Shown: positions 45,819 through 54,965 of the stretch, piece after piece
Numbering within the stretch: the stretch's first letter is position 1
How the letters are laid out: every line of letters starts with the position of its first letter
Source: Stenotrophomonas cyclobalanopsidis
Lineage (GTDB): Bacteria > Pseudomonadota > Gammaproteobacteria > Xanthomonadales > Xanthomonadaceae
Length of the DNA stretch: 64,000 nucleotides
Assembly (NCBI RefSeq): GCF_008710035.1
Contig: NZ_VYKI01000001.1
Location: 236,857-300,856 of the forward strand
Reading direction: 5' to 3'
Translations under genes and position numbers: made by a program
The notes under the pieces: generated by a model
Seen by the model: only the letters and a program-made list of their open reading frames with translations
Told to the model about the DNA's origin: nothing
Databases searched by the model: none

Positions 45819-46568
45819 TTATGGGTCGGTGCCAGGCGCTTCCCACGGGAACCGCGGCAGGCTCGCCACCGCCTGCTCCAGCCGCCGCGACCAGTTGTTG
45901 TGGATGTCGGCATACAGCGGCGAATCGGCGGTGAAGCGCAGCTGCTGGCCCACCTGCAGTTCGTCCTTGCGCAGCAGCACCATGTCGATCGGCAGGCCTA
46001 CCGACAGGTTGGAACGGATGGTCGAATCCAGCGACAGCAGCGCAGTACGCGCGGCATCTTCCAGCCGCGTGGCCGGGCTGACGATGCGGTCGAGGATCGG
46101 CTTGCCATACTTGGATTCACCGATCTGCAGGTAGGGCGTCTCCGGCGAGGCAGCAATGGCATTGCCCAGCGGGTAGATCATGTACAGGCCCGGGTGCTCG
46201 CCGGCGATCTGCCCGCCAAAGATCAGCGTGGCCTGCGTGTTGACGCCATCGTGGCCGTGTTCGGTGTGCTGGCACTTCACCTGGCTGTCCACCAGCAGCG
46301 CGCCCACGTAGGCCGCCGCCTCGAACATGTGGCGCATCTGCCGCAGGTTGGGCGTGCGCGCTTCGGCGGCATCACGCTGCAGGCGCGAGACCAGCAGCTG
46401 GGTGGTGGCCAGGTTGCCGGCGGCCATCAATACGAAGGTCGCCTCCCCGGGGTACTCGAACACGTGCAGCTTGCGGTGAACGCGGACGTCGTCCAGCGCG
46501 GCATTGGTCCGGGTGTCGGCGGCGAAGACCAGGCCTTCGTCCACCTCGATTCCAACGCAATAGGTCAT
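45819..46568 (-). CDS. Proteasome-type peptidase Anbu (HslV-related)
   Basis: Anbu is a bacterial homologue of the proteasome beta subunit that assembles into a helical spring rather than a closed ring; its substrate is debated. The 249-residue product starts MTYCVGIEVDEGLVFAADTR, so the nucleophilic Thr2 is exposed by removing only Met1. The body has VLMAAGNLATTQ and STIRSNLSVGLPIDMVLLR, typical of this family. In many genomes anbu is clustered with genes for an ATP-grasp ligase, an alpha-E protein and a transglutaminase; none of these is here, its neighbours being folK and a phosphorelay operon. Confidence 0.9.
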   Translation of the reverse strand: MTYCVGIEVDEGLVFAADTRTNAALDDVRVHRKLHVFEYPGEATFVLMAAGNLATTQLLVSRLQRDAAEARTPNLRQMRHMFEAAAYVGALLVDSQVKCQHTEHGHDGVNTQATLIFGGQIAGEHPGLYMIYPLGNAIAASPETPYLQIGESKYGKPILDRIVSPATRLEDAARTALLSLDSTIRSNLSVGLPIDMVLLRKDELQVGQQLRFTADSPLYADIHNNWSRRLEQAVASLPRFPWEAPGTDP

Positions 46569-46662
46569 GTGGGTGTCCTATCATGTGCGTCCCGGATTGT
46601 AGGCAGGCCGCCGTGACGATGGCATGCCCACCCCACCCCCTGAACGCCGTCACCGGAACCGC

Positions 46663-47148
46663 ATGACCACCGTGCTCCTGAGCCTGGGCAGCAACGTCCA
46701 GCCCCGCCGCTACCTCCACGCCGCGGTGACGGCCCTGCGCGAGCGTTTCGGCGCGCTGCGGGTATCACCGGCCTACCGCACGGCCGCGGTCGGCTTCGAT
46801 GGCCCGGCCTTCCTCAACAACGGCGTGGCGATCGAGACCGATCTGCCGCTGCAGGTACTCGACGATTGGCTGCACGCGCTGGAAGACGCGCATGGTCGCG
46901 ACCGCAGCGGGCCGCGCTTTTCCGACCGTACGCTGGATATCGACGTGGTGTTCTACGGTGACCTGGTGGTGGAAGGCCCCGGCCACCTGCGCATCCCGCG
47001 CCCGGAGCTGAAGCATGCCTTCGTTCTGAAGCCGCTGGCGGACATCGCCCCGGACTTCATCGATCCGGTGAGTGGCCAGGATCTGGCCACGCTGTGGCGT
47101 GCGCACAAGCAGCATGGCGAAGCGTTCGAGGTCGTGGATCTGGAATGA
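46663..47148 (+). CDS. folK: 2-amino-4-hydroxy-6-hydroxymethyldihydropteridine pyrophosphokinase
   Basis: FolK attaches pyrophosphate to 6-hydroxymethyl-dihydropterin in folate synthesis. The start at 46663 gives 161 residues beginning MTTVLLSLGSNVQPRRYL, the normal family start; the frame is open 13 codons upstream without similarity. The signature GPRFSDRTLDIDVVFYG holds the two Mg-binding Asp residues. A pteridine reductase gene lies convergent right downstream, so two pterin genes are neighbours. Confidence 0.95.
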   Translation: MTTVLLSLGSNVQPRRYLHAAVTALRERFGALRVSPAYRTAAVGFDGPAFLNNGVAIETDLPLQVLDDWLHALEDAHGRDRSGPRFSDRTLDIDVVFYGDLVVEGPGHLRIPRPELKHAFVLKPLADIAPDFIDPVSGQDLATLWRAHKQHGEAFEVVDLE

Positions 47149-47173
47149 TCGGGTTGTTGTTGCCGCTGCGCTC

Positions 47174-47220
47174 GCCGGGCATGGCCCGGCGCTACCGGTG
47201 GTGCCGGCCGCTGGCCGGCA
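47174..47220. repeat. SMAG plus GTGCCGGCCGCTGGCCGGCA palindrome
   Basis: An inverted SMAG at 47174-47195 and the second palindrome at 47201-47220 between two convergent genes. The second is identical in core to the element inside mreC. Confidence 0.88.
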
Positions 47221-47225
47221 ACATG

Positions 47226-47963
47226 TCAGCTGACCGTACGCCCGCCATCCACGCGCAGCGTGTGGCCGGTGACGAAGCTGGCCTCGGCCACCAGCCAGTA
47301 CACCGCCTCGGCGATCTCTTCGACGGTGCCGATGCGGGCCAGCGGCGTGCGCGCAAGCAGCGCCTCGCGGGCGAAATCATCCTTGCCCTGTTCCGGCCAC
47401 AGGATCGCGCCTGGCGCCACGGCATTCACCCGCACCTTCGGCGCCAGTTCCAACGCCAGCGAACGGGTGGCCATCTCCAGCGCGGCCTTGGCCATGGTGT
47501 AGGCGACGTGGTCGCGCATCGGGTCGGTGCCGTGCAGGTCGGTCAGGTTGACGATGCAGCCCTGCTGGCGGCGCAGGTAGGGCGCGGCCGCCTGTGACAG
47601 CAGCAGCGGCGCGCGGGCGTTGACCGCGTAGAGCTCGTCCATGGCCGCGGCGGTGACCTGGCCGAACGGGGTGGGGAAGAAGTTGGAGGCGTTGTTGACC
47701 AGCGCGTCCAGGCGGCCGAAGTGGGCCACGGCCTGTTCGACCAGGTCGGGCAGGGCCTCCGCGTCGCGCAGGTTGGCCTGCAAGGCCAGCACGCTGCCGG
47801 GGCGGTCGTTCTCCAGGTCGAACGCGGCCTGCTGCAGCTCGGCGCTGGACGTATGGGCGTGCAGCACCACCGACCAGCCACAGGCGTGGAACTGGCGGGC
47901 GATGGCTGCACCGATCCGGCGGGCGCTGCCGGTGATCAGGGCCACGGGGGCGGTGTCGCTCAT
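47226..47963 (-). CDS. Pteridine reductase (SDR family, FolM-like)
   Basis: The start at 47963 gives 245 residues of a short-chain dehydrogenase. The cofactor motif TGSARRIGAAIA, with the paired Arg that prefers NADPH, and NNASNFFPTPFGQ resemble pteridine reductases and FolM rather than FabG. The catalytic Tyr and Lys are in YTMAKAALE. It probably reduces dihydropterins (dihydromonapterin or dihydrofolate). Convergent with folK and divergent from the methyltransferase gene. Confidence 0.83.
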   Translation of the reverse strand: MSDTAPVALITGSARRIGAAIARQFHACGWSVVLHAHTSSAELQQAAFDLENDRPGSVLALQANLRDAEALPDLVEQAVAHFGRLDALVNNASNFFPTPFGQVTAAAMDELYAVNARAPLLLSQAAAPYLRRQQGCIVNLTDLHGTDPMRDHVAYTMAKAALEMATRSLALELAPKVRVNAVAPGAILWPEQGKDDFAREALLARTPLARIGTVEEIAEAVYWLVAEASFVTGHTLRVDGGRTVS

Positions 47964-48021
47964 GAGGGTCCTCCAAGGCTCGGCTATCCTGTGCACCATT
48001 GTCACCGCATTCGAAGACACC

Positions 48022-49206
48022 ATGCAGCCCACCTTCCCCCTGCCCGAAGCCGACGCCCTGGCCCACAGCGACCAGTTGGCGGCCGCCCTGCGTGCCGAAA
48101 TCCTTGCGCAGGGCGGGGCGATCCCGTTCTCGCGCTTCATGGAGCTGTGCCTGTACGCCCCCGGCTGGGGCTATTACAGCGCCGGCGCCAGCAAGTTCGG
48201 CGGCAGCGGCGATTTCACCACCGCGTCCGAGCTCGGCAGCCTGTTCGCCGGCAGCGTGGCCAACGCGCTGGCCCCGGTGTTCGCCCAGCTCGATGCGCAC
48301 GCGCGCATGCTGGAGCTGGGTGGCGGCACCGGCGCCTTCGCCGAGGCCGTGCTGCTGCGCCTGGCCGAACTGGACGCGCTGCCGTCGCGCTACGCCATCC
48401 TCGAGCCCAGCGCGGACCTGCGCCAGCGCCAGCAGCAGCGCCTGCAGCAGAACCTGCCGGCCGAGCTGGCCAGCCGCGTGGAATGGGTCGACCGCCCGCT
48501 CGATGACGACTGGGACGGCGTGGTGTTCGCCAACGAGGTGATCGATGCGCTGCCGACCCCGCGCTTCCTGATCAAGGACGGTGAGGTCTACGAGGAAACC
48601 GTCGAGCTCGATGGCGAGGGCAACTTCATGCGCGGCGCGCAGCCGGCCGACGTGCTGCTCAACGGCGCGGTGCGTCACCTCGAGCGCTACCTGGAAAAGC
48701 CCTTCGCCGATGGCTACCGCTCCGAAGTGCTGCCGCAGCTGCCGTACTGGCTGCAGGCGGTGGCCGGCGGCCTGCAGCGTGGCGCGATGCTGTTCGTCGA
48801 CTATGGCTACAACCGCAGCGAGTACTACCAGCACGACCGCGATGATGGCACCGTGCGCGCGTTCTACCGCCACCACGTGCACAACGAGGTGTACCGCTGG
48901 CCGGGGCTGCAGGACATCACCGCGTCGGTGGATTTCACCGCCATGGCCGAGGCCGGCCTGCACGGTGGCTTCGAGCTGGCCGGTTACTGCAGCCAGTCCA
49001 GCTTCCTGCTTGGCAACGGACTGGACCAGGTGCTGGTGCTGGCCGAAGAGCGTACCGATGAAGTGGGCCGCATCCAGCTGCGCGACCAGGTGAAGAAGCT
49101 GACCCTGCCGACCGAGATGGGCGAACGTTTCCAAGTGATCGGCCTGCAGCGCGAGGTGGATTTCGAGCCGGCCTTCGAGCTGGGTGACCTGAGCTGGCGC
49201 CTGTGA
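48022..49206 (+). CDS. SAM-dependent methyltransferase, MidA/NDUFAF7 family
   Basis: The start at 48022 gives 394 residues. Visible motifs: the family N-terminal FMELCLYAPGWGYYSAG, FTTASELGSLFAGSVA, SAM-binding ARMLELGGGTGAFAE and VFANEVIDALPTPRF. In mitochondria the NDUFAF7 member methylates an Arg of complex I subunit NDUFS2; the bacterial role is not well established. The frame extends far upstream, but that part is antisense to the pteridine reductase gene. The stop overlaps the start of the VanZ-like gene. Confidence 0.9.
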   Translation: MQPTFPLPEADALAHSDQLAAALRAEILAQGGAIPFSRFMELCLYAPGWGYYSAGASKFGGSGDFTTASELGSLFAGSVANALAPVFAQLDAHARMLELGGGTGAFAEAVLLRLAELDALPSRYAILEPSADLRQRQQQRLQQNLPAELASRVEWVDRPLDDDWDGVVFANEVIDALPTPRFLIKDGEVYEETVELDGEGNFMRGAQPADVLLNGAVRHLERYLEKPFADGYRSEVLPQLPYWLQAVAGGLQRGAMLFVDYGYNRSEYYQHDRDDGTVRAFYRHHVHNEVYRWPGLQDITASVDFTAMAEAGLHGGFELAGYCSQSSFLLGNGLDQVLVLAEERTDEVGRIQLRDQVKKLTLPTEMGERFQVIGLQREVDFEPAFELGDLSWRL

Positions 49207-49595
49207 GCGCGCGGGTGCCGGTGATCAAGCCGCTGCGCCGGCCGCGGCTGTGGACCGCGCTGTGGCTGCTGGCGGTGCTGGTGGTGATCGTGGTCTGCCT
49301 GATCCCGCCGCCGCCGATCGACCTGCCGGCGAACAGCGACAAGGTCGAGCACTTCCTGGCCTATTTCATCCTGTCCGGCAGTGCGGTGCAGCTGTTCCGC
49401 CGCGGCACGCCGCTGCTGTGGGCGGGCGTGGGCCTGGTGCTGATGGGCGTGGGCATCGAATTCGCGCAGGGCGCGCTGACCAGCAACCGCAGTGCCGACC
49501 CAGTGGATGCGCTGGCCAACACGGTGGGCGTGCTGTCGGGCCTGGCGACCGCCCTGACCCCGCTGCGCGACATCCTGCTGCGCTGGCGCGGCTGA
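49203..49595 (+). CDS. VanZ-like membrane protein
   Basis: 130 residues with four hydrophobic segments and the VanZ-family signature DKVEHFLAYFILSG and GIEFAQGALTSNRSADPVDALANTVG. VanZ proteins give low-level teicoplanin resistance in enterococci, but in proteobacteria the function is unknown. GTG start overlapping the methyltransferase stop (GTGA), so it is translationally coupled. Confidence 0.82.
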   Translation: MSARVPVIKPLRRPRLWTALWLLAVLVVIVVCLIPPPPIDLPANSDKVEHFLAYFILSGSAVQLFRRGTPLLWAGVGLVLMGVGIEFAQGALTSNRSADPVDALANTVGVLSGLATALTPLRDILLRWRG

Positions 49596-49602
49596 GTGCC
49601 TT

Positions 49603-49732
49603 GTAGAGCCGAGCCCATGCTCGGCTTTCCCGTTGAAAAGCAGCCGAGCATGGGCTCGGCTCTACAGAAGATCCACGCTACGCGTAGGTGAAGCCGTCCA
49701 GCAATGGCAGCCGAGCGTAGGCTCGGCTCTAC
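49603..49732. repeat. Three GTAGAGCCGAGC-type palindromes
   Basis: Copies at 49603-49626, 49641-49665 (inverted) and 49708-49732 (inverted). The last one reaches the stop codon of the hexosaminidase gene on the minus strand, so that transcript ends in a strong hairpin. Confidence 0.88.
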
Positions 49733-52062
49733 TTCAGCGTCACCTCATCCAGTACCCACATCGCCGGACGCGTATCGCCGGTGAAGTTGATGCACAGATC
49801 ATCCGTGCCCGACACGCCCTTCGGCAGCGCCGCGCGCAGGGTGACGAACCCATCCGCGTCGGTGCTGGCCGGCAGCGGCACCTGGGCCACGACCTTGCCG
49901 GTGCAGTCGCCACGACGGATCAGCATTTCGCCGTTGCGGCCCTTGGCCTTCTCGAACTTGCGCGCCGGCTCGTCGTGGGCCAGCTGGAAGTAGTACGGGA
50001 TGCGCCCGGCACGAACCTGCACGCTGCCGATGCCATCGAGCTGCGCGGCCGGCCAGCGCCAGCACGGCTGGAAGATGTCGACGGTGAATACCTTGCGCGG
50101 GCCTTCGCGCGGGCCATCGTCTTCCAGGCGCAGCACCAGGCCCTTTTCGCCCACGCAGCTGCGCAGTTCCTCGCTGTGGCGGCTGAGCAGCGACTGCGCG
50201 GTATACGACGCCACGGTAGGTGCCGCTGCCAGCGGCTGGCCCTGGAAGAATGCAGCGGCCTGCACGGTGGCCGGCAGCGGCTGGGTCAGCGGCTGCTGGT
50301 ACAGCGGCGAGCTGGCGGTCACCGGCGTGCCGTCGGTGCTGTAGCGCACTTCATAGCCGAGCGGATTGGCCAGCGACACCGTCACCCTGTTCGCGGCGCG
50401 GTCGTCGGTATGGCCCACGCCCACTTCGAACGGGGTCTGCGCGTAGGCCAGGCCCCAGGCGCGGTAGCGCTGCAGCTGGGACGGCAGACGGGCGAGGAAA
50501 TCGCGGAAATCGCGATGCTCCGGCGCGCTCCAACCGGTTTCGGCCAGCGCGGCCAGGCGCGGGAACAGATTGTGCTGCAGGCGTGCGTAGGTGCGGGTGT
50601 GCTCAGTGAACATGTTCGCCTGCAGGCCGAGGATGTGCCCGTGCTTGTCGGCGGCCAGCTCGGCCGGCACCGGCTCGAAGCTGTACAGCGTGGCCAGGTT
50701 GACCTGGGCCGGGCGGCCCGGCGGCTCGTTCGGCGAGCCGGTCTGCAGGTAGTCCAGGTACAGGTGGCTGACCGGCGACATCACCACGTCATGGCCACTG
50801 CTGGCCGCGGCCAGGCCGCCTTCGGTGCCGCGCCAGGACATCACCGTGGCCTGCGGCGGCAGGCCGCCTTCGAGGATCTCGTCCCAGCCGATCAGGCGGC
50901 GGTCGTGCGCTTCTAGGAAGGTTTCCAGGCGCTTGATGATGTGGCTCTGCATGGCCATCTCATCCTTGATGCCCAGCTCGCGCATGCGCTTCTGCACCTG
51001 CTTCGAGGCGATCCACTGGTCCTTGACCGCTTCGTCGCCACCCACGTGCACGTACTTCGCCGGGAACAGCTGGATCACTTCCTCCAGCACGTTCTCCAGG
51101 AAGGTGACGGTGCCGTCCTCGACGTTGAACAGGTTGGGGAACACGCCCCATTCGCTGATCGGCTTCAGCGGCGTGCTGATCGAGCCCAGTTCCGGGTAGG
51201 CGGCGATCGCGGCCGTGGCGTGGCCGGGCACGTCGATTTCCGGGATCACCTGGATGTGCAGCTTGGCCGCATAGGCGATCACTTCGCGGATCTGGTCCTG
51301 CGTGTAGAAACCGCAGTACGGGTATTCCTGCTTGGTCACCGGATCGATGCCGCCATCGCCGGCCGGCAGGCGGCAGCTGCCGACCTCGGTCAGCTTCGGG
51401 TAGCGCTTGATCTCCATGCGCCAGCCCTGGTCATCGGTCAGGTGCCAATGGAAGGTGTTGAGCTTGTGCGCGGACATCGCATCGAGCACGCGCTTGATCT
51501 CGTCCAGGCTCTGGAAGTGGCGCGCCGAGTCGAGCATGAAGCCGCGCCAGCTGAAACGCGGCGCGTCCTGGATCTGCACGGCCGGCAGCGCGCCCTGGCT
51601 GCCGCCGGTGGCCAGCTGGGCCAGGGTGGTGGCGCCGTAGAACAGGCCGGTCTCGTTGCCGGCCTGCACCAGCACGCCCTGCGCGGTGCTCTCCAGCGTG
51701 TAGCCCTCGCCGGTATCGCGGAAGGTGGGGATGATCTGGAAGCGGATGCCGCCGGCCTTGGCCGCGGCCTTGCCGGTAGCCGGCGCCAGGCGCGGGCCGC
51801 CACTGCGGGCGAGCAGATCGGCGAACTGGCCCGCCACGCGCTGCTCGGCTTCGCTGTCGGCGCGCAGCGCCGTGCCTGCGGCCACGGTGATGCCGGCGCC
51901 ATTGCCGCGCTGTACGTTGGCCGGTGCGGGGATCAGCATCAGGCTGCCGGCGCGCAGCTGCGGGCCGGGGCCGGTATCCAGTGCCGGGGCATCGGCGGCG
52001 CGGGCGGCGGCGGGAAGCATCGCCAGGCCCAGCAGCATGCTGGCAAGGGGGAAAGGTCGCAT
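49729..52062 (-). CDS. Beta-N-acetylhexosaminidase, GH20, secreted
   Basis: Hydrolyses terminal N-acetylglucosamine from chitooligosaccharides or glycans. The 777-residue precursor has a signal peptide (MRPFPLASMLLGLAMLPAAARA). A GH20b N-terminal domain (about 25-165) precedes the TIM barrel, which begins near the motif FSWRGFMLDSARHFQ and has the catalytic Asp343-Glu344 in YVHVGGDEAVK, plus WDEILEGG. A C-terminal domain of beta type (about 560-777) follows and may bind carbohydrate. It is downstream of the receptor gene on the same strand and would make monomers for the nag pathway, in the periplasm or outside. Confidence 0.93.
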   Translation of the reverse strand: MRPFPLASMLLGLAMLPAAARAADAPALDTGPGPQLRAGSLMLIPAPANVQRGNGAGITVAAGTALRADSEAEQRVAGQFADLLARSGGPRLAPATGKAAAKAGGIRFQIIPTFRDTGEGYTLESTAQGVLVQAGNETGLFYGATTLAQLATGGSQGALPAVQIQDAPRFSWRGFMLDSARHFQSLDEIKRVLDAMSAHKLNTFHWHLTDDQGWRMEIKRYPKLTEVGSCRLPAGDGGIDPVTKQEYPYCGFYTQDQIREVIAYAAKLHIQVIPEIDVPGHATAAIAAYPELGSISTPLKPISEWGVFPNLFNVEDGTVTFLENVLEEVIQLFPAKYVHVGGDEAVKDQWIASKQVQKRMRELGIKDEMAMQSHIIKRLETFLEAHDRRLIGWDEILEGGLPPQATVMSWRGTEGGLAAASSGHDVVMSPVSHLYLDYLQTGSPNEPPGRPAQVNLATLYSFEPVPAELAADKHGHILGLQANMFTEHTRTYARLQHNLFPRLAALAETGWSAPEHRDFRDFLARLPSQLQRYRAWGLAYAQTPFEVGVGHTDDRAANRVTVSLANPLGYEVRYSTDGTPVTASSPLYQQPLTQPLPATVQAAAFFQGQPLAAAPTVASYTAQSLLSRHSEELRSCVGEKGLVLRLEDDGPREGPRKVFTVDIFQPCWRWPAAQLDGIGSVQVRAGRIPYYFQLAHDEPARKFEKAKGRNGEMLIRRGDCTGKVVAQVPLPASTDADGFVTLRAALPKGVSGTDDLCINFTGDTRPAMWVLDEVTLK

Positions 52063-52140
52063 CGTCTCACTCCTGTGGTGGGCGGTTCGCTGTGCCGCGC
52101 GTGGCCGCCGCGCAGGCGGCGATTCCGGTCTCCCATCGTA

Positions 52141-52168
52141 CGACGGGCCCGGAAATCCGGGCCCGTCG
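52141..52168. other. Strong stem-loop between the receptor and hexosaminidase genes
   Basis: CGACGGGCCCGG-AAAT-CCGGGCCCGTCG: 12 perfect base pairs with a 4-base loop, 23 bp after the receptor stop. No T-run on either side, so it may stabilise the receptor message and lower hexosaminidase expression rather than stop transcription. Confidence 0.75.
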
Positions 52169-52190
52169 CGATGTGCAGCTGGGTGCAGTC

Positions 52191-54815
52191 TTAGAACTTG
52201 AAGTGCAGGGTGGCCATGTAGCGGCGGCCGCTCTTGTACTTGCCAGCCAGGTGCTCCTTGTCGCCCAGGTACTGGAAGTAGGTCTCGTCCAGCAGGTTCT
52301 GCGCGTCCACCGTCAGCGACCAGTTGTCGTTGAAGGTGTAGCCGAAGCTGGCACCGAGTTCCGCGTAGTCGTCCACGCTGGACGGGGCAGCACCGGCCAC
52401 GTAGCCGCCGGCCAGGTAGCTGTCACGCCAGTTGTAGGTCAGGCGCGCATTGATCGGGCCCTTCTCGTAGTACGGGCTGAAGGCGATGGCATTGCGCGAC
52501 TGGTACGGCAGCGGATCGCCGGTGTTGTTCTCACCGTTGGCGTAGGTGTAGTTGGCGGTCAGGCCGAAGCCGCTTTCGCCGAAGGGCTGCTGGAAGCTGA
52601 TGTTGAAGCCCTTGACGTGGCCGCTGCCGGCGTTGCGCGGGCGCTGGATGCTGTAATCGCAGTAGCCGTCGGCGGTGCAGCCGTTGGTCCCGACGAGGTT
52701 CGCCCAGGTGGCCGGCGAGGTATCGCGGATCGAGTTGTACTGGCGCTCGATGGTGGCCGAGGTATCGATGTAGTTGTCGATCTTCTTGTAGAACACCGAC
52801 CAGGCCACCACCGCCTGCGGCGCGTAGTAGTACTCGGCCGAGGCGTTGAAGTTCCACGACTCATACGGCGACAGATCGGCGTTGCCGCCCGAACCGGTCA
52901 GGGTGGTGTCGTTGAGGAAGGTGTTGTTGACCATCTGGTTGTACGGCGCCCAGGCGATCACCTTGGCCGCGGCGAAGCGGAACACCCAGTCGTTGTCGGT
53001 GTCCCACGCGACGTTCAACGACGGCAGCACGAAGTCTTCCTTCTTGGTGCGGGTCTGCCACTTGCTGTCCAGGTCGGTCAGGGTCGGCGTGCCGCCGTAG
53101 ACGAAGCCGCTGCCTTCGGTCTTGGAATCGACGTAGCGCACGCCCAGGTTGCCGCGCAGCGGGCCGTTGGAGAAGTTCAGCTGCGCGTAGGCTGCGTTGT
53201 TGGTCTGGGTCAGCGCCCAGCTGTTGTTGAGGTAGCTGGCCGGATCGGGGTTGCTGTAGTCGATCGGGCTGTTGCGCACCCAGTTCAGCACGTTGTTGCG
53301 GCCGGCCTGCACGTGGTGGCCCTGGTCGCTGGTGAAGCCCTGGATGTCGGTCAGGCCGATGGTGCCGACGTCGGCCAGGGTGCCCGGGGTGACGCCGCCG
53401 TACACGTTGAGGGTGAAGGCTTCATCGTGCTTGCCGTGGCGCACGCCGAACTGCAGCTGGTTGAAGATGCTGTCGAACTGGACGTTGAAGTCGAGCTGGG
53501 CGTAGGTGTCCTTGCTCTCGGTGGCGAACACGCCGTTGTTGCCGAACCAGCCGCCGGCCGAACCCCAGTTGGCGGGGTCGCGGGCGCCTGCCGGGTCATC
53601 GAAGGTGATGCCCTTGTCCATGTTCCAGCTGTAGCCGCCGTTGTAGAACGGCTCGATGAAGTACTGGGCCAGGTTCTTGTTGTCGGACTTGCTCTGGCCG
53701 GCCTGGCCGGTCATGCCCCAGCCTTCGCCCTTCCAGGCGCCACGCAGGTCCACGCCCTTGGTGACCACTTCGGACAGGCGAACGTTGTTGTCATAGATCA
53801 GCGTGCCGCTGTTGGCGATGGCGCTTGCGTTGGAGTGGCCGCTGGTGGCCACGCCGTTGCGCACGTCGCCGAGCTGGTTGACGGCGTTGACGGTGCCCGG
53901 GTTCCAGGTCAGGAAGGAATAGAGCGACTGGTTGTAGTTGTCGAACTTTTCCTTGATGTACATGCCGCTCAGGTTGAACTCGAGCTCATCGGTCGGCTTG
54001 AACTGCAGGTTGACCACGGCGCTGTCGCGCTTGCGTTCCTGCTGGAACCAGGCGGCGTTGAACGAGTTCGGCACGTCCACGTCGGCGGCCACGCCGGTGG
54101 CATTGGGGAAGGTGCTGGCCTTGGTGTAGCCGAACACTTCCTTGCCCTGGCGGTCGACGGCCTCTTCGTAGTGCTGGGCCGAGACGGCCACGCCGAAGGT
54201 CTCGTCGTTGTTCTTCCAGCTGTACAGCACGGCCGCGTTCGGCTTGCCTTCGCTGGCCTGCTGGCTGTAGCTGTAGCCCACCGAGGCGGCCACTTCGTTC
54301 TGCTTCAGGTCCAGCGGCTGGCGGGTGTGCATCAGCACGGTACCGCCGAGGCTGCCTTCGGTCAGTCGCGCTTCGGACGACTTGATGATCTCCGCGCGGC
54401 CCAGGATCTGCGGGGCCAGCAGCGTGTAGTCGAAGCCGCGGTTGGGCTGTTCGCCGTACAGCCAGATGGCCTGCGCCACCGGATGGTTGTCCAGGAAGGA
54501 CAGGTTGAGGCTGGGGTCGGTGCCGTCGATGCTGACGCGCTCGCCCTGGCCGAAGCGGCGGTCCAGGGTGACGCCCGGGATCTGCGACAGCGCTTCAGCA
54601 ACGTTGGTGCTGGGGAACTTGCCGATGTCCTCGGCGGTGATCGCTTCGGACACACCGACGTTGTTGCGCTTGGTGTCCAGCGATTTTTCCAGGCTGGCGC
54701 GGATGCCGACCACCTGGATGGTGTCCAGGTTCTGCGGGCTCGGGTCCTGTGCGTGCGCCGAGAAGGCGAGGCAGCCGACGATGGCTGCCGAAAGCAGAGT
54801 CTTGCGGGTGTTCAT
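52191..54815 (-). CDS. TonB-dependent outer-membrane receptor (chitooligosaccharide type)
   Basis: The start at 54815, with AGGAGAG 7 nt upstream, gives 874 residues. Signal peptide about 1-22 (cut AHA-QDP), then the TonB-box and plug region (LDTIQVVGIRASLEKSLDTK; SEAITAEDIGKFPSTNVAEALSQIPGV), then a 22-strand barrel ending in the aromatic residue of ATLHFKF. The plug sequence is of the family common in Xanthomonas for carbohydrate uptake. Being flanked by hexosaminidase and kinase genes, and facing the nagP operon, it most likely imports N-acetylglucosamine oligomers. The proteins needed for energising it (TonB, ExbB, ExbD) are elsewhere. Confidence 0.9.
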   Translation of the reverse strand: MNTRKTLLSAAIVGCLAFSAHAQDPSPQNLDTIQVVGIRASLEKSLDTKRNNVGVSEAITAEDIGKFPSTNVAEALSQIPGVTLDRRFGQGERVSIDGTDPSLNLSFLDNHPVAQAIWLYGEQPNRGFDYTLLAPQILGRAEIIKSSEARLTEGSLGGTVLMHTRQPLDLKQNEVAASVGYSYSQQASEGKPNAAVLYSWKNNDETFGVAVSAQHYEEAVDRQGKEVFGYTKASTFPNATGVAADVDVPNSFNAAWFQQERKRDSAVVNLQFKPTDELEFNLSGMYIKEKFDNYNQSLYSFLTWNPGTVNAVNQLGDVRNGVATSGHSNASAIANSGTLIYDNNVRLSEVVTKGVDLRGAWKGEGWGMTGQAGQSKSDNKNLAQYFIEPFYNGGYSWNMDKGITFDDPAGARDPANWGSAGGWFGNNGVFATESKDTYAQLDFNVQFDSIFNQLQFGVRHGKHDEAFTLNVYGGVTPGTLADVGTIGLTDIQGFTSDQGHHVQAGRNNVLNWVRNSPIDYSNPDPASYLNNSWALTQTNNAAYAQLNFSNGPLRGNLGVRYVDSKTEGSGFVYGGTPTLTDLDSKWQTRTKKEDFVLPSLNVAWDTDNDWVFRFAAAKVIAWAPYNQMVNNTFLNDTTLTGSGGNADLSPYESWNFNASAEYYYAPQAVVAWSVFYKKIDNYIDTSATIERQYNSIRDTSPATWANLVGTNGCTADGYCDYSIQRPRNAGSGHVKGFNISFQQPFGESGFGLTANYTYANGENNTGDPLPYQSRNAIAFSPYYEKGPINARLTYNWRDSYLAGGYVAGAAPSSVDDYAELGASFGYTFNDNWSLTVDAQNLLDETYFQYLGDKEHLAGKYKSGRRYMATLHFKF

Positions 54816-54923
54816 GATGTCTCTCCTCATCACTGATGTGCGTTGTCGGCGGCGAACGAATGGCAGGTCATGCCTGGCGCCAGCAGGGGCTGCCGGGCGC
54901 GATGGTGCGATTCCAGTGCGTCG

Positions 54924-54962
54924 TGCGTACTGCGGTGCTGCGTACTGCTTGCTGCGTACTGC
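54924..54962. repeat. Three direct copies of TGCGTACTGC
   Basis: TGCGTACTGC at 54924-54933, 54939-54948 and 54953-54962, spaced 15 and 14 bp, just past the nagK stop and about 110 bp before the receptor start. They could be a regulator-binding series or a slippage tract. Confidence 0.8.
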
Positions 54963-54965
54963 GGT

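Noticed and set aside
47641..48021. Longer start of the MidA-type gene
   Set aside because: Antisense to the pteridine reductase gene; family similarity begins after 48022.
51924..54836. Plus-strand open frame of 970 codons opposite the receptor
   Set aside because: Val/Gly/His-rich antisense shadow; the minus-strand receptor has a signal peptide, plug and aromatic C-terminus.
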